IMG/VR virus record: IMGVR_UViG_3300002518_000028
Coordinates: 12,478 to 34,258 of that record
DNA from: a virus
Length of the DNA: 21,781 bases
Strand: one strand, 5' to 3'
The notes beneath the pieces were generated by a model, which saw only the letters and a list, made by a program, of their open reading frames with translations, ran no database searches and had not been told where the DNA came from. Shown one piece after another: positions 8,975-17,542 of this stretch (positions are counted from its first letter, which is position 1; every line of letters starts with the position of its first letter). Position numbers and translations under genes: made by a program.

Positions 8975-10725
8975 TAGGTAAATTTCAATTAAAAAGGATT
9001 AGCAAAAAGACTGGGGAGTGTGAGATTATATTAAAAGAATATAATCAAGTGGCTGCTGGTTTCCCTACTGCTATGATAAATGTTTTAACAGGAACTGGTT
9101 CTAGAAATGTAGAAGATTATTCTTTTAGATATTTTCAATTAGGAAATAATAAATATGATCTAAGTACTTTTGACATCTCTGGAGATATTCCTTCTGAAAG
9201 TTTAAAGAAGAATGTGTGGACCATGAAAAGTCCACTTACGCTATCTTCTTACGGTAGTAACAGTGTGTTACCTGTAATTGAAAAAAATATTTATGGATTA
9301 GGATCTATCATACCGTATAGTAATACTAAAGTTTTCGATAATTTTATAGATCCTCCAGATAACACTAAAGTTTTAGACGATTATACTAATAATTTTCAAA
9401 CATTTTATGATGGGCAGAGAGCGGAGCAGGGGAAAAAAGATTCTGCTACAATGTCTTCAATTTGGGTGGCTGGATGCTCCCCTTCCTGGGAGGATGATCG
9501 TTATGGCGTAAAACATACTTTGTGGGTATCAGCAGCAGACTTAGCTATCTCTGGGCCTACATGCTCCCATACTGCGTCAACCTGGGATCCAGTATATGTA
9601 GCTCAGTATAATGGTAGTGAGGATGTAGAAAATATTACAGGATGTCTTAGAATTGCTAATGATTATAAATATGACAATGGTTTAGTTCGGAGCGTATGGA
9701 ATGATATAAGAACAAATCAAACAGCATCTGTTTATTATGCCCCCGAATATTACACATCAGCTAATATAAGTCTATCTGGCAGCACACCAATTACTGGGGG
9801 GCTACAAATTTTTAATCAGACTGCTAGTGCAGGGACGGAGCACAAAGAGGCTGGGGAGAATAAAGTATCCTTCAAATATAAATTTGATCTCACAACTAAC
9901 TCAACAGCCACAGATGCTGCATGGTATCCCCCTGATATAATTGAAGTAAGTTCTGGGTATGATAATTGCTTCAATACTCCTGGGGATTGCTCTTCTAATT
10001 GGCGCACCATGTATGGTTCTCTTACTCAGGGGGGAGTGGTTTCAGCTAATGTATATTGTACATATGGGGCATTATATACCTGGGCAGATGCCTTGAATGG
10101 GTACAACTCTCGCTCTGGGCCAGGGGCACAATGCTATGACACTCCTAATTGTGGTTTTGGTCCTAGCGGAAATTTTTATAGGGTGTCAATATCTTTAATG
10201 GATGTTCCTAATGAAATTATTTCTTTTGATAATGGAACTCTTTCTGGAGCGGCTTCCCAAATAAGACAGTATCCAATGTTATCTGCTTTATCAGTAATGA
10301 CTGGGGATGATTTATCCTCTACTGTGGGGGATAGGAATGCACATAATGTTTCTCCTAGAGAAAGGGTATATTTATCTAATTTCCAGTTTGAATATAACTC
10401 TAGCGCAACCCCAAACCAATACATACATGCGGAGCGTCCATACTATATTAACACTCCTCAATATTTCATTCAAATTCCACATGCTTACACTACCTCCTTG
10501 CATGATGATTCAATAAATATTAGATTATTAATAGATGAATATTTAGCTAATGGTCAGACTATAAAAGAGGTAGGGCTATTTTTAAAGAATCCTGGGGGTG
10601 TTCCTGGGATAGATAATCCTTATTTAAGTGGTTACAAAATTTTAGACACTCCATTAAAAAAGAATAATGAATTCTCGTATATAATTGATTGGGAGTTGAG
10701 TGTTACAGATTCCGATAGTATTTGA
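8971..10725 (+). CDS. Scaffold protein with cysteine-containing inserted module (tail decoration or adaptor)
   Basis: The chosen start at 8971 gives 584 residues. An in-frame ATG at 8953 would add six (MEDVFP), but the shorter start has the GGAGG site, makes an ATGA overlap with the previous stop, and aligns MIGKFQLKRI with the starts of the two related neighbours. The N-terminal ~45 residues and the C-terminal ~95 residues match the 194-residue protein encoded next: compare SINIRLLID and IKEVGLFLKNP here with SVRYTLVLD and NEVGLYMRNP there. Between them lies an insertion of roughly 400 residues ending in YLSNFQFEYNSSATPNQYI (about 467-485), a degenerate version of the QLELG.PTSYI close of lectin-like modules. 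Eight of its nine cysteines lie in this insert. The probable role is a baseplate-associated, surface-exposed structural protein; the exact function is unknown. Confidence 0.6.
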   Translation: MIGKFQLKRISKKTGECEIILKEYNQVAAGFPTAMINVLTGTGSRNVEDYSFRYFQLGNNKYDLSTFDISGDIPSESLKKNVWTMKSPLTLSSYGSNSVLPVIEKNIYGLGSIIPYSNTKVFDNFIDPPDNTKVLDDYTNNFQTFYDGQRAEQGKKDSATMSSIWVAGCSPSWEDDRYGVKHTLWVSAADLAISGPTCSHTASTWDPVYVAQYNGSEDVENITGCLRIANDYKYDNGLVRSVWNDIRTNQTASVYYAPEYYTSANISLSGSTPITGGLQIFNQTASAGTEHKEAGENKVSFKYKFDLTTNSTATDAAWYPPDIIEVSSGYDNCFNTPGDCSSNWRTMYGSLTQGGVVSANVYCTYGALYTWADALNGYNSRSGPGAQCYDTPNCGFGPSGNFYRVSISLMDVPNEIISFDNGTLSGAASQIRQYPMLSALSVMTGDDLSSTVGDRNAHNVSPRERVYLSNFQFEYNSSATPNQYIHAERPYYINTPQYFIQIPHAYTTSLHDDSINIRLLIDEYLANGQTIKEVGLFLKNPGGVPGIDNPYLSGYKILDTPLKKNNEFSYIIDWELSVTDSDSI

Positions 10726-10746
10726 CAGGTATTCTATATAAAAGTA

Positions 10747-11331
10747 ATGAAGAACAATAAATCATTAAATCCAATTGGGCATTTACAAATATTTAAACTG
10801 TTTGATGATGGTAAGGAAGAGTTAGTATTCGATGAGAATAATGTTATTACTTCAGGTATGGGGGTAGGATTCTCCTACTTATTCTCTGCTTCTGGATCTT
10901 CTATAATTACTGATTATCAAATATTAAACTTTCTAGTAGGCTCTGGTGGAGACTATGATGATTATGGTGTATCTACCTATAAATTACAAAGTCCTGTGCT
11001 TAATTCTATTGAGTGGGGACCTAACACAGGTTTAATTACTGAGGATTTTGCTCCTATAGAAAACGGTGTCATAGCTGGAACTTCTTCTCCTTTTGCTAGG
11101 ATAAGATTTAGCAATATACACAAAGTAACTTCTACATCTGTACGATACACCTTAGTTTTAGATAGGACAACTTTAAATACCGCAGCAGTTAATGAGGTAG
11201 GGCTATATATGAGAAATCCTAAAGGATCTACCGAAGCTCCCAATCCTATTTTAGCAGCCTATAGACCATTTACCCAAATAACAAAGACTAGTGATTTTAG
11301 TCTCATATTCCGCTGGACCCTTCAATTCTAA
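10747..11331 (+). CDS. Minimal scaffold protein of the tail-adaptor family
   Basis: This encodes 194 residues and is the smallest of three related proteins in a row. It has the shared N-terminal pattern (G-H-L-Q-I-F-K-L-F, then EELVFDENNVI), a YQILNFLVGSG strand, and the shared C-terminal block with SVRYTLVLD, NEVGLYMRNP and the closing FSLIFRWTLQF. It lacks the large insert of its two upstream relatives, so it shows what the bare fold is: probably an all-beta domain acting as a connector on the baseplate or fibre. It is preceded by the only real spacer in the window (21 bases), with no strong ribosome binding site; an AGGT at 10727-10730 is too far away to be convincing. Its stop shares a base with the next ATG. 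I do not recognise a named family. Confidence 0.6.
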   Translation: MKNNKSLNPIGHLQIFKLFDDGKEELVFDENNVITSGMGVGFSYLFSASGSSIITDYQILNFLVGSGGDYDDYGVSTYKLQSPVLNSIEWGPNTGLITEDFAPIENGVIAGTSSPFARIRFSNIHKVTSTSVRYTLVLDRTTLNTAAVNEVGLYMRNPKGSTEAPNPILAAYRPFTQITKTSDFSLIFRWTLQF

Positions 11332-14300
11332 TGTTTAATATTGACGATCTTTATTCTGTATCTAGTGGGGTAAAAGTATTTAATTACTGGAACCCCTTCG
11401 TAACAAAGCACGACACCTCTTCTTTCTATAATTGGGAGCAAGATAACTTACCTCTTTACGACTTAGAGGAAAGGACTCACTATATATGGGAAAAATTAGG
11501 CTTCCCTCTGTCGGGAGTTCCTGGTATGGCTTATATAGTATCTGCTACTGTTCCTGATACTGCTGGGAGTGCTAATATATTTACTTCAGTATCTGCTGCT
11601 ATAGAAGCTCTGCCTGAAATTATTAGAATGCCTACTCTTATTGAAGTAGCTGTTGCAGGAGATATGGGAGAATTAAATCTCAATAATATTAAGTGTGAGG
11701 GTGATGGAGTTCTTGAAATAGTTAATAGGGCGTTTGCTCCTATTAGTGATAATAATTATGATATGTACATGCAGAGATACCCCAACTCTGCTGGACAGGC
11801 TTACTTCCCTAACACACTTAGCGGTGCCCATGGTGGATTTTTTGGAACTTTGTCTAGTACAAGTGCCCTTTCCATGTCGTCTAATACATCTTCGTTAATA
11901 AAATGGGCTGCTGGTACTGGTTCTGAGTGCAGAAACCTTATTCTGGCAGGAAAAGGAACATCTGCTACTAACTGGGAAGATATAGGGGGTTATAGTTACC
12001 CAGGAGCCAATAATAATAGTGTTGCATACAAAATTCAGTCGGGGGCTAATCTATTTTTAAAGGCCAATCCAATAAGTTATGTTGCTTCTATACCAGAATC
12101 TGCGGTGGTGGCTGATACTACAATCAAGGATTATGATTTGTCAACCATAAGAGATGATACTGGGGCAGAAACATATCCTAGTCAGTACACTGCTGGGCAA
12201 TTAGCCAAGGGTGTATGGGCTGGAAACTGGTTTAGTAAGGTAAAAGCTCAAAATTGTGATGGCCCAATTTACATAAGAGGCTTTATAGTTGATGGTGCTA
12301 ATTCTACTACCAAAGGTATAGGAGCTTATAATTGCCATAACTTAACTTTAGAAAATTGTGGTGCTATGAGATGTACTACCGCAGGTTTTGATATACAAAA
12401 CTCTAATATTAATTTACGAAGACAAGCTATTGCATCTAGAAATTATAATTCTACGGACAGAGGTACATTAACTACTTATGGGTTTAAGGCTACTAATAGT
12501 GATATAACTTTCGTTACTGATTCCTATGCTAGTGGAGTAAAGGCTACATTAGCCAGTCACTTCCATGATTACGGGATATATTTAGATAATTCTATACTGC
12601 ATGGTGGAGATATTATTGATAATCAGCAAATGATATCTAGTTTTTATACTGATATAGGTTTTAATAATACGGGATTGTATTGTTCTAATTCTAAGTATTC
12701 TATGGATGGAGTTACAACTTCATATAATAACCGAATTAATATAGAAGCTAATGATTCTGTCCTTGAGGTGGAGCAACTAAGAAGTTGTAATGCTCAACAC
12801 TATGGATTACTAATGAACAATAGTAAGTTTAGGTATAATAAAAATCTAAATACCTCTGCTGTTGGTAGAGCTACCACATCACAGAACTCAACTTACCCTA
12901 AGGAGCATAATTATCCTATCCTATTCTATTATAATGGGCAGCATGTAGTATTGCAAGGTGGGTCTACTTATGGTCCTACCTATCCTGTAGGTACTTCTGG
13001 GATTGATATTACTCATTATTATAATCAGGAAATTTATTATGTTAATCATGGTAGAGCTTATGGCACCACAGCTTCGGGGGCAGCTAAACCTGGAGTAGTT
13101 GTTGATAACTCTATAGGGGAGTTTACTTGTGCTAAATTTATATCTGGTGCTATAAAGCATCAGGATACTTCAGTACCCAGACACTTACTTTCTACTAATA
13201 ATGGTACTGCGACTGTTAGAGGACTTACCAATATAGACGATGGAAATAATACAGTGTGTTATTTTGATGGCCCCAAACAAACTTTCTGTGCTGCTGCTAT
13301 AGCAGATAATAATTCAGTAATTAACTTTACAGGACCTGTAGCCATGTATAATCATGGGTATGGAGCTATAGCCTCTAATAATTCTCTTATTAGGGTTTCC
13401 CCTCCTATGGATGAATCTGGTTCTTATGTAGGCACTGGGAAAGCGGCAAATGATCCGTTAGGTACAAGCGGTTGGGGTGGTGGAACACACAAGGCTACTC
13501 CAGTTATGGAGATTCATTGTCAGGGTGCTGCATTAGTTGCGGATAAAAGTTCTAGCTTAGTGTTAGAGGAATTAGGATATTCCCCAACGCATTGGCTTGG
13601 GGATGAAGGCGACAGTAATATAGATTCCTATATGGGTGAAGCTTCCTTTATTAATTTAGTTACTTCTGGTGCTTTGCAATTCTATCCAAACAGAGCTACT
13701 AATGCAGCAGGGATGTCTTATCCTATGGCTGGGGATGGCGAATCTACTGCTGGGGGTGACACATTTATAGGTACATCAGTAGCAACTAATAGGGAATACA
13801 CCAATTATTTACAGAAGGATACCACATTAAGTTGCTATAGAGTATTGTACCAAGGCAATGGAGCGGGGTATGGGGACGCTGGAATATCTACTAATATCCA
13901 ACAGATAAGTACTGGTGGTATGTGTGTTAGAGCTACTAACGATAGCTTTGTAAAAGTAAGAAATGTTCATTTCCCTATGGGCCATAGAGCTAGTAATGAA
14001 AGTTTTTATGATGCTTCTAGTGATCTTGCTGGGTGTGCCCAATTGTTGATGTGGAATATTGCTGATACATCAGAATTGGATGCTGCTTATTGCCTTGTTA
14101 GTGGGGTGTATCCAAGCTTGGCTGGATACACAGGACCAAGAGCAGTTCATACACCCTCTGGTGTAACAGATGCTGCGTATGAGCATTGGGGGTCTCAAGA
14201 TGGCTCTGGTATGCTATCTGGAATGCCTTCTGGAACCCCAGATACAGGCATTATTTCTGTACTAGATCACTACGGTAGTGGTGTACATTTTACTCAAGAC

Positions 14301-14888
14301 TTTGATCAAAGACTACATGGTTTGTCTGCTTTTATGTCCTCTATAGGTACATCACGAACAGGTATAACTACAAGTGGTAGTTATGGCCCTGTAGGGTATC
14401 AAAACAGGGGACCATTTAGGTTATACTTCTCGGTTCTCCCTGCCGCTAAAACTCTATCTTATGTGAGTTCCGATGGTGGCGGTTGGGGACCAGGAATAAA
14501 CACAGCAGATAACGCACCTTATCAACATTTATCTCAGGGCTATTTATTGTCTGGTAATTGTTCTGGTCCTGCTGATTTTAGTGGTCTCTACCCCCAATTA
14601 CTTAATGACCATTTGTTTAGTGTTAGTAGTATACTGGCTACCAGTGGATACTATTACCCTTCAGCTATGATGCCTGACGAGAGAGCTACGGTATGGTTAG
14701 ATGAGTCTGCGGCTAATACATTTGCTAATGCAAAGCATTGTAATACGGATTACAGTGGTAGGATAAAATTAGTTAATATTTATAGGGCTAGGACAGATGT
14801 TCATAGTGAGAGTCATATAGGTAATAGTAGGGGACATGGTTTTGGATTTAGAACATCTAATGTATTTGATAGTAAACGGAGGACATAA
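11331..14888 (+). CDS. Parallel beta-helix tail protein with N-terminal docking motif
   Basis: This encodes 1185 residues. Residues about 33-48 (YNWEQDNLPLYDLEER) are a version of the N-terminal motif found in the next two proteins. A segment around 85-125 (FTSVSAAIEALPEIIRMPTL, then strand repeats) is the usual lead-in to a pectate-lyase-like right-handed beta-helix. Coil repeats are clear at about 305-505: short hydrophobic strands separated by Asn/Gly turns, such as GIGAYNCHNLTLENC, GFDIQNSNINL, GIYLDNSILHG and GLLMNNSKFRYNKN. Further coils appear near 600-745. Such proteins are trimeric or monomeric fibres, spikes or depolymerases; I see no recognisable catalytic site, so enzymatic activity is not claimed. 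The last 30 residues are His/Gly/Ser-rich (His1158, His1162, His1169) and may be a separate tip or peptide. Start and stop both overlap the neighbours by one base; no Shine-Dalgarno precedes the start. Confidence 0.7.
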   Translation: MFNIDDLYSVSSGVKVFNYWNPFVTKHDTSSFYNWEQDNLPLYDLEERTHYIWEKLGFPLSGVPGMAYIVSATVPDTAGSANIFTSVSAAIEALPEIIRMPTLIEVAVAGDMGELNLNNIKCEGDGVLEIVNRAFAPISDNNYDMYMQRYPNSAGQAYFPNTLSGAHGGFFGTLSSTSALSMSSNTSSLIKWAAGTGSECRNLILAGKGTSATNWEDIGGYSYPGANNNSVAYKIQSGANLFLKANPISYVASIPESAVVADTTIKDYDLSTIRDDTGAETYPSQYTAGQLAKGVWAGNWFSKVKAQNCDGPIYIRGFIVDGANSTTKGIGAYNCHNLTLENCGAMRCTTAGFDIQNSNINLRRQAIASRNYNSTDRGTLTTYGFKATNSDITFVTDSYASGVKATLASHFHDYGIYLDNSILHGGDIIDNQQMISSFYTDIGFNNTGLYCSNSKYSMDGVTTSYNNRINIEANDSVLEVEQLRSCNAQHYGLLMNNSKFRYNKNLNTSAVGRATTSQNSTYPKEHNYPILFYYNGQHVVLQGGSTYGPTYPVGTSGIDITHYYNQEIYYVNHGRAYGTTASGAAKPGVVVDNSIGEFTCAKFISGAIKHQDTSVPRHLLSTNNGTATVRGLTNIDDGNNTVCYFDGPKQTFCAAAIADNNSVINFTGPVAMYNHGYGAIASNNSLIRVSPPMDESGSYVGTGKAANDPLGTSGWGGGTHKATPVMEIHCQGAALVADKSSSLVLEELGYSPTHWLGDEGDSNIDSYMGEASFINLVTSGALQFYPNRATNAAGMSYPMAGDGESTAGGDTFIGTSVATNREYTNYLQKDTTLSCYRVLYQGNGAGYGDAGISTNIQQISTGGMCVRATNDSFVKVRNVHFPMGHRASNESFYDASSDLAGCAQLLMWNIADTSELDAAYCLVSGVYPSLAGYTGPRAVHTPSGVTDAAYEHWGSQDGSGMLSGMPSGTPDTGIISVLDHYGSGVHFTQDFDQRLHGLSAFMSSIGTSRTGITTSGSYGPVGYQNRGPFRLYFSVLPAAKTLSYVSSDGGGWGPGINTADNAPYQHLSQGYLLSGNCSGPADFSGLYPQLLNDHLFSVSSILATSGYYYPSAMMPDERATVWLDESAANTFANAKHCNTDYSGRIKLVNIYRARTDVHSESHIGNSRGHGFGFRTSNVFDSKRRT
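14878..14883 (+). promoter_or_regulatory. Ribosome binding site for the 14888 gene
   Basis: GGAGGA lies four bases before ATG 14888, inside the last codons of the beta-helix gene. It is the strongest Shine-Dalgarno match in the window and precedes the first copy of the duplicated gene pair; the second copy at 17543 has none. Confidence 0.65.
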
Positions 14889-17542
14889 TGGCTGAAGATA
14901 CTTTTGGAGGCAATCAGGGGGGAGGTAATGTAACCTATAGTCCTAGTGACCATAAATTTACAGACCCTATACGATATTTTAAGGCTAATGATCCCTACTA
15001 TTGGGAAGTAGATAATATTCCTATTACACAATTACAGGAAAATATTTTATGGCTTAAAGATCAAATAGGGTTTGTTGATGATGGTGGTGGAAATACTATC
15101 ATGGGGAATGTAACTCGTAAAAACTTTATAGAATTGCGTCCTTTTGCTTCTGGTGGAATGACAGCTAGTATTAATCCAGGTAGATTTATTGGTAGAGTTA
15201 ACGATGCTTATGGTACGGGAATATCGCAGCTACTTGTTAATGCTTTGATGAATTATACGGATGGTCAGTTTGATCGTTCAAGAAGTATTGAGTTACCTGA
15301 TAATATTTTATTTGATTTGGTAGGAGCTTCTGTCAGTGGGGTGTTAGGTAATAATGGATTATATGATCACTTACAAACTCATGTAGCCAATTTTAGTATA
15401 AATCAACCTAATACTATTGAGTATCAGAATTTATATACTTACGATCTTAAAAATGATTTAGGTATAAATAGTGTGTATGATATTCCTAAGATAAAACTGG
15501 CCTTGTGGCAACAAGATACTACCACTCAGACTTACTACCCTGAGGCTACAGATTTACAGCAGTTAGCAGTAGAATACACTAGAGCTTGGGGAGCCCCGTT
15601 TAGAACAGCTTTGGTGGATGTAGATACTCAATTAGATATAGAGATTCCTCAATTTGAAGAGGCTGATTATGCTAATGAAACTTCTACTAATGCGGGAGGG
15701 ATTAGAATTGATCTATTATTTGTATATACTAAGCCTGTAGATGCCTCTTCTACTACTATAGCTAAAGCCAATACTACTAATTTACCTGCCAATATATCTG
15801 CTCCTACTTTAGGTATAGTTAGAGGTGCTGGTTTAGTAAATCTAACAGCGTCTTCTATATTGTCTGATGGAGGAACGGGAACATGGAATGGGCAACCAGT
15901 AGGCTCTGAGTTCTTAGATAGTGTTACCTATAGCGCAGGTAAGAGTAAGGATGGTTATTTCCTAAAAAGAGATGATGGGAGTTTAGCACTTGATGACGAA
16001 GGAAACCCACAAATATCATCTCCAATGGGGGATACAGTACAGACAAGTATTGGAACTAGTGGAATTTATGGTAATTTCCCAAGCCCTGATGATTTAATGA
16101 ACTTAGCTCCTTATTTAGCAGATGAGATTGCTGGTAGCAAGTCTTTTGCTTTGATAGGACAATCAGTATTACCTATAGCTTATATATTTGTAAGAAGGGG
16201 GCAAGTGAATATTACTGGTGATGATATTTTAGATATCAGACCATTCTTTAGGACTACTGAATTAACTTACAATGAGCGTTCTGGTTTAGCGGCAGCTAAC
16301 CCTCCTGCATCGTTGGCAAATCCAGTTGTAACGGATCGTGATTTACAGAAAAGAATTTTTGAACTGCAAAAGCTTATTCCTGAAGACGCAGACCTAACCT
16401 TACCTCAATTTCCTCGTACTGTAGCAGCAGGAACTATATTTGGAGGACTCAAGTATGGTGTAGAGGGAGCTTTATTAAGAATGGGTGCTGGAACGACAGC
16501 AAATAACGGTTTTGTTCCTCCATCAACTTATGGGTTTAACACTGATGCTGGTTATAATGCTAATAAAATTCCTTTAAAAACTTGGTTTACTACAGAATTA
16601 GGGTATACTGAAGATACAGATTTACCGCTTAATCCAGATTGGGACACATCTGATTGGGCAAAATCTGTTGGGTGTGATGGGGGAGTGACTGATTATATTA
16701 ATACTAGTTGGGTGATGGCAGGGAATCTAGCGGGGGATCTTGTTCCAGGGGCACCCTGGCATATCGAAGAGCAGTTTAGAGCCCCACAATTTAATGCAGC
16801 AGATATGGAGAATTGGGTATTTAATAATTCACAGCAGGAAGGCAGAGTATTTTCTAACCCAGGAATAGCTTTTAGGAATGGAGCGCAGCCTCTCAGTAGC
16901 CCTCTGGATCGCTACCTGTACAATGGAACTCAAGTTAATTTTGTTAGAAAAAGAATTAATATAGACAAAACTGATGTACAGGATTGGATGGGATCTTATG
17001 ATGTATTAGTAGAATATACTAATTGTGCCCCAGCAGGAGGGCTACCTCCATGGAATGGGACGGATAATGCAGATATCCAATCGGTACAAACAAATTCTTA
17101 TGAAGGATTTAATGGGTTACATATAGAGAAGTATCCAAAGTACTTTAATATTGTAGCAACAATGTCTGCTCCATCAGTTAATTCAAAGGCTATGACAGAT
17201 GCTGATACAAAAACTGGGACTAAAGTTGATGGTTCTCAGGTAGGAGATTACGGTAGTGTTATGCATCCTATAAATGTAAGAGATACTAGCAAAGATCAGT
17301 TTGGTTGGTGGAATGCTTATGCAGGATATGTAGTTACATCTGATTTACAGAAGGGATTATTATCTACCGCAGATCAGACTCTCGCAGATAAAAATTGGAA
17401 CAAAGTATCTCCTCTTAATTCTAATTTCGCTGTATGTGCTTATCCTACTGTTAAATTTACTGTAATTGGATATCCTCATGGGTACAGGTCTGAGGGCTTA
17501 GGTGGGAATAACCCCACTATAAAATTAAACCCAGCTTTTTAA
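14888..17542 (+). CDS. Large virion structural protein, first of a tandem paralog pair
   Basis: This encodes 884 residues. No named family is recognised. Residues about 25-60 carry the shared docking motif, with Trp39 in a YWEVDNIPITQL context. It is followed by an ELRPF...PGRFIGRVNDAYGTG block and a conserved LGNNGLYDHLQTHVANF segment. A second highly conserved core runs from about 399 (PDDLMNLAPYLADE) through VLPIAYIFVRR to DIRPFFRT at about 449 and an ELTYNERSGLAAANPPASL segment. Beyond about 490 the protein is less conserved with its paralog, apart from a PDWD..DWA...C.G.VTDYIN patch and the final 45 residues. No signal peptide, membrane segment or catalytic motif is visible. Position in the tail operon and the docking motif shared with a beta-helix protein suggest a baseplate- or fibre-attached structural component. 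Start chosen for the strong GGAGGA site and the TAATG overlap. Confidence 0.6.
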   Translation: MAEDTFGGNQGGGNVTYSPSDHKFTDPIRYFKANDPYYWEVDNIPITQLQENILWLKDQIGFVDDGGGNTIMGNVTRKNFIELRPFASGGMTASINPGRFIGRVNDAYGTGISQLLVNALMNYTDGQFDRSRSIELPDNILFDLVGASVSGVLGNNGLYDHLQTHVANFSINQPNTIEYQNLYTYDLKNDLGINSVYDIPKIKLALWQQDTTTQTYYPEATDLQQLAVEYTRAWGAPFRTALVDVDTQLDIEIPQFEEADYANETSTNAGGIRIDLLFVYTKPVDASSTTIAKANTTNLPANISAPTLGIVRGAGLVNLTASSILSDGGTGTWNGQPVGSEFLDSVTYSAGKSKDGYFLKRDDGSLALDDEGNPQISSPMGDTVQTSIGTSGIYGNFPSPDDLMNLAPYLADEIAGSKSFALIGQSVLPIAYIFVRRGQVNITGDDILDIRPFFRTTELTYNERSGLAAANPPASLANPVVTDRDLQKRIFELQKLIPEDADLTLPQFPRTVAAGTIFGGLKYGVEGALLRMGAGTTANNGFVPPSTYGFNTDAGYNANKIPLKTWFTTELGYTEDTDLPLNPDWDTSDWAKSVGCDGGVTDYINTSWVMAGNLAGDLVPGAPWHIEEQFRAPQFNAADMENWVFNNSQQEGRVFSNPGIAFRNGAQPLSSPLDRYLYNGTQVNFVRKRINIDKTDVQDWMGSYDVLVEYTNCAPAGGLPPWNGTDNADIQSVQTNSYEGFNGLHIEKYPKYFNIVATMSAPSVNSKAMTDADTKTGTKVDGSQVGDYGSVMHPINVRDTSKDQFGWWNAYAGYVVTSDLQKGLLSTADQTLADKNWNKVSPLNSNFAVCAYPTVKFTVIGYPHGYRSEGLGGNNPTIKLNPAF

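Noticed and set aside
10722-10746. TTGACA followed by TATATAAAAG in the 21-base spacer, resembling a promoter
   Set aside because: The spacing between the two boxes is about 9 bases, far from the 17 expected for a sigma-70 promoter, and the AT-rich box is so close to the ATG that a transcript would begin inside the gene.
11331-14888. Capsule depolymerase or pectate lyase activity of the beta-helix protein
   Set aside because: The fold is plausible, but I could not find a convincing catalytic residue cluster, so only a structural role is called.
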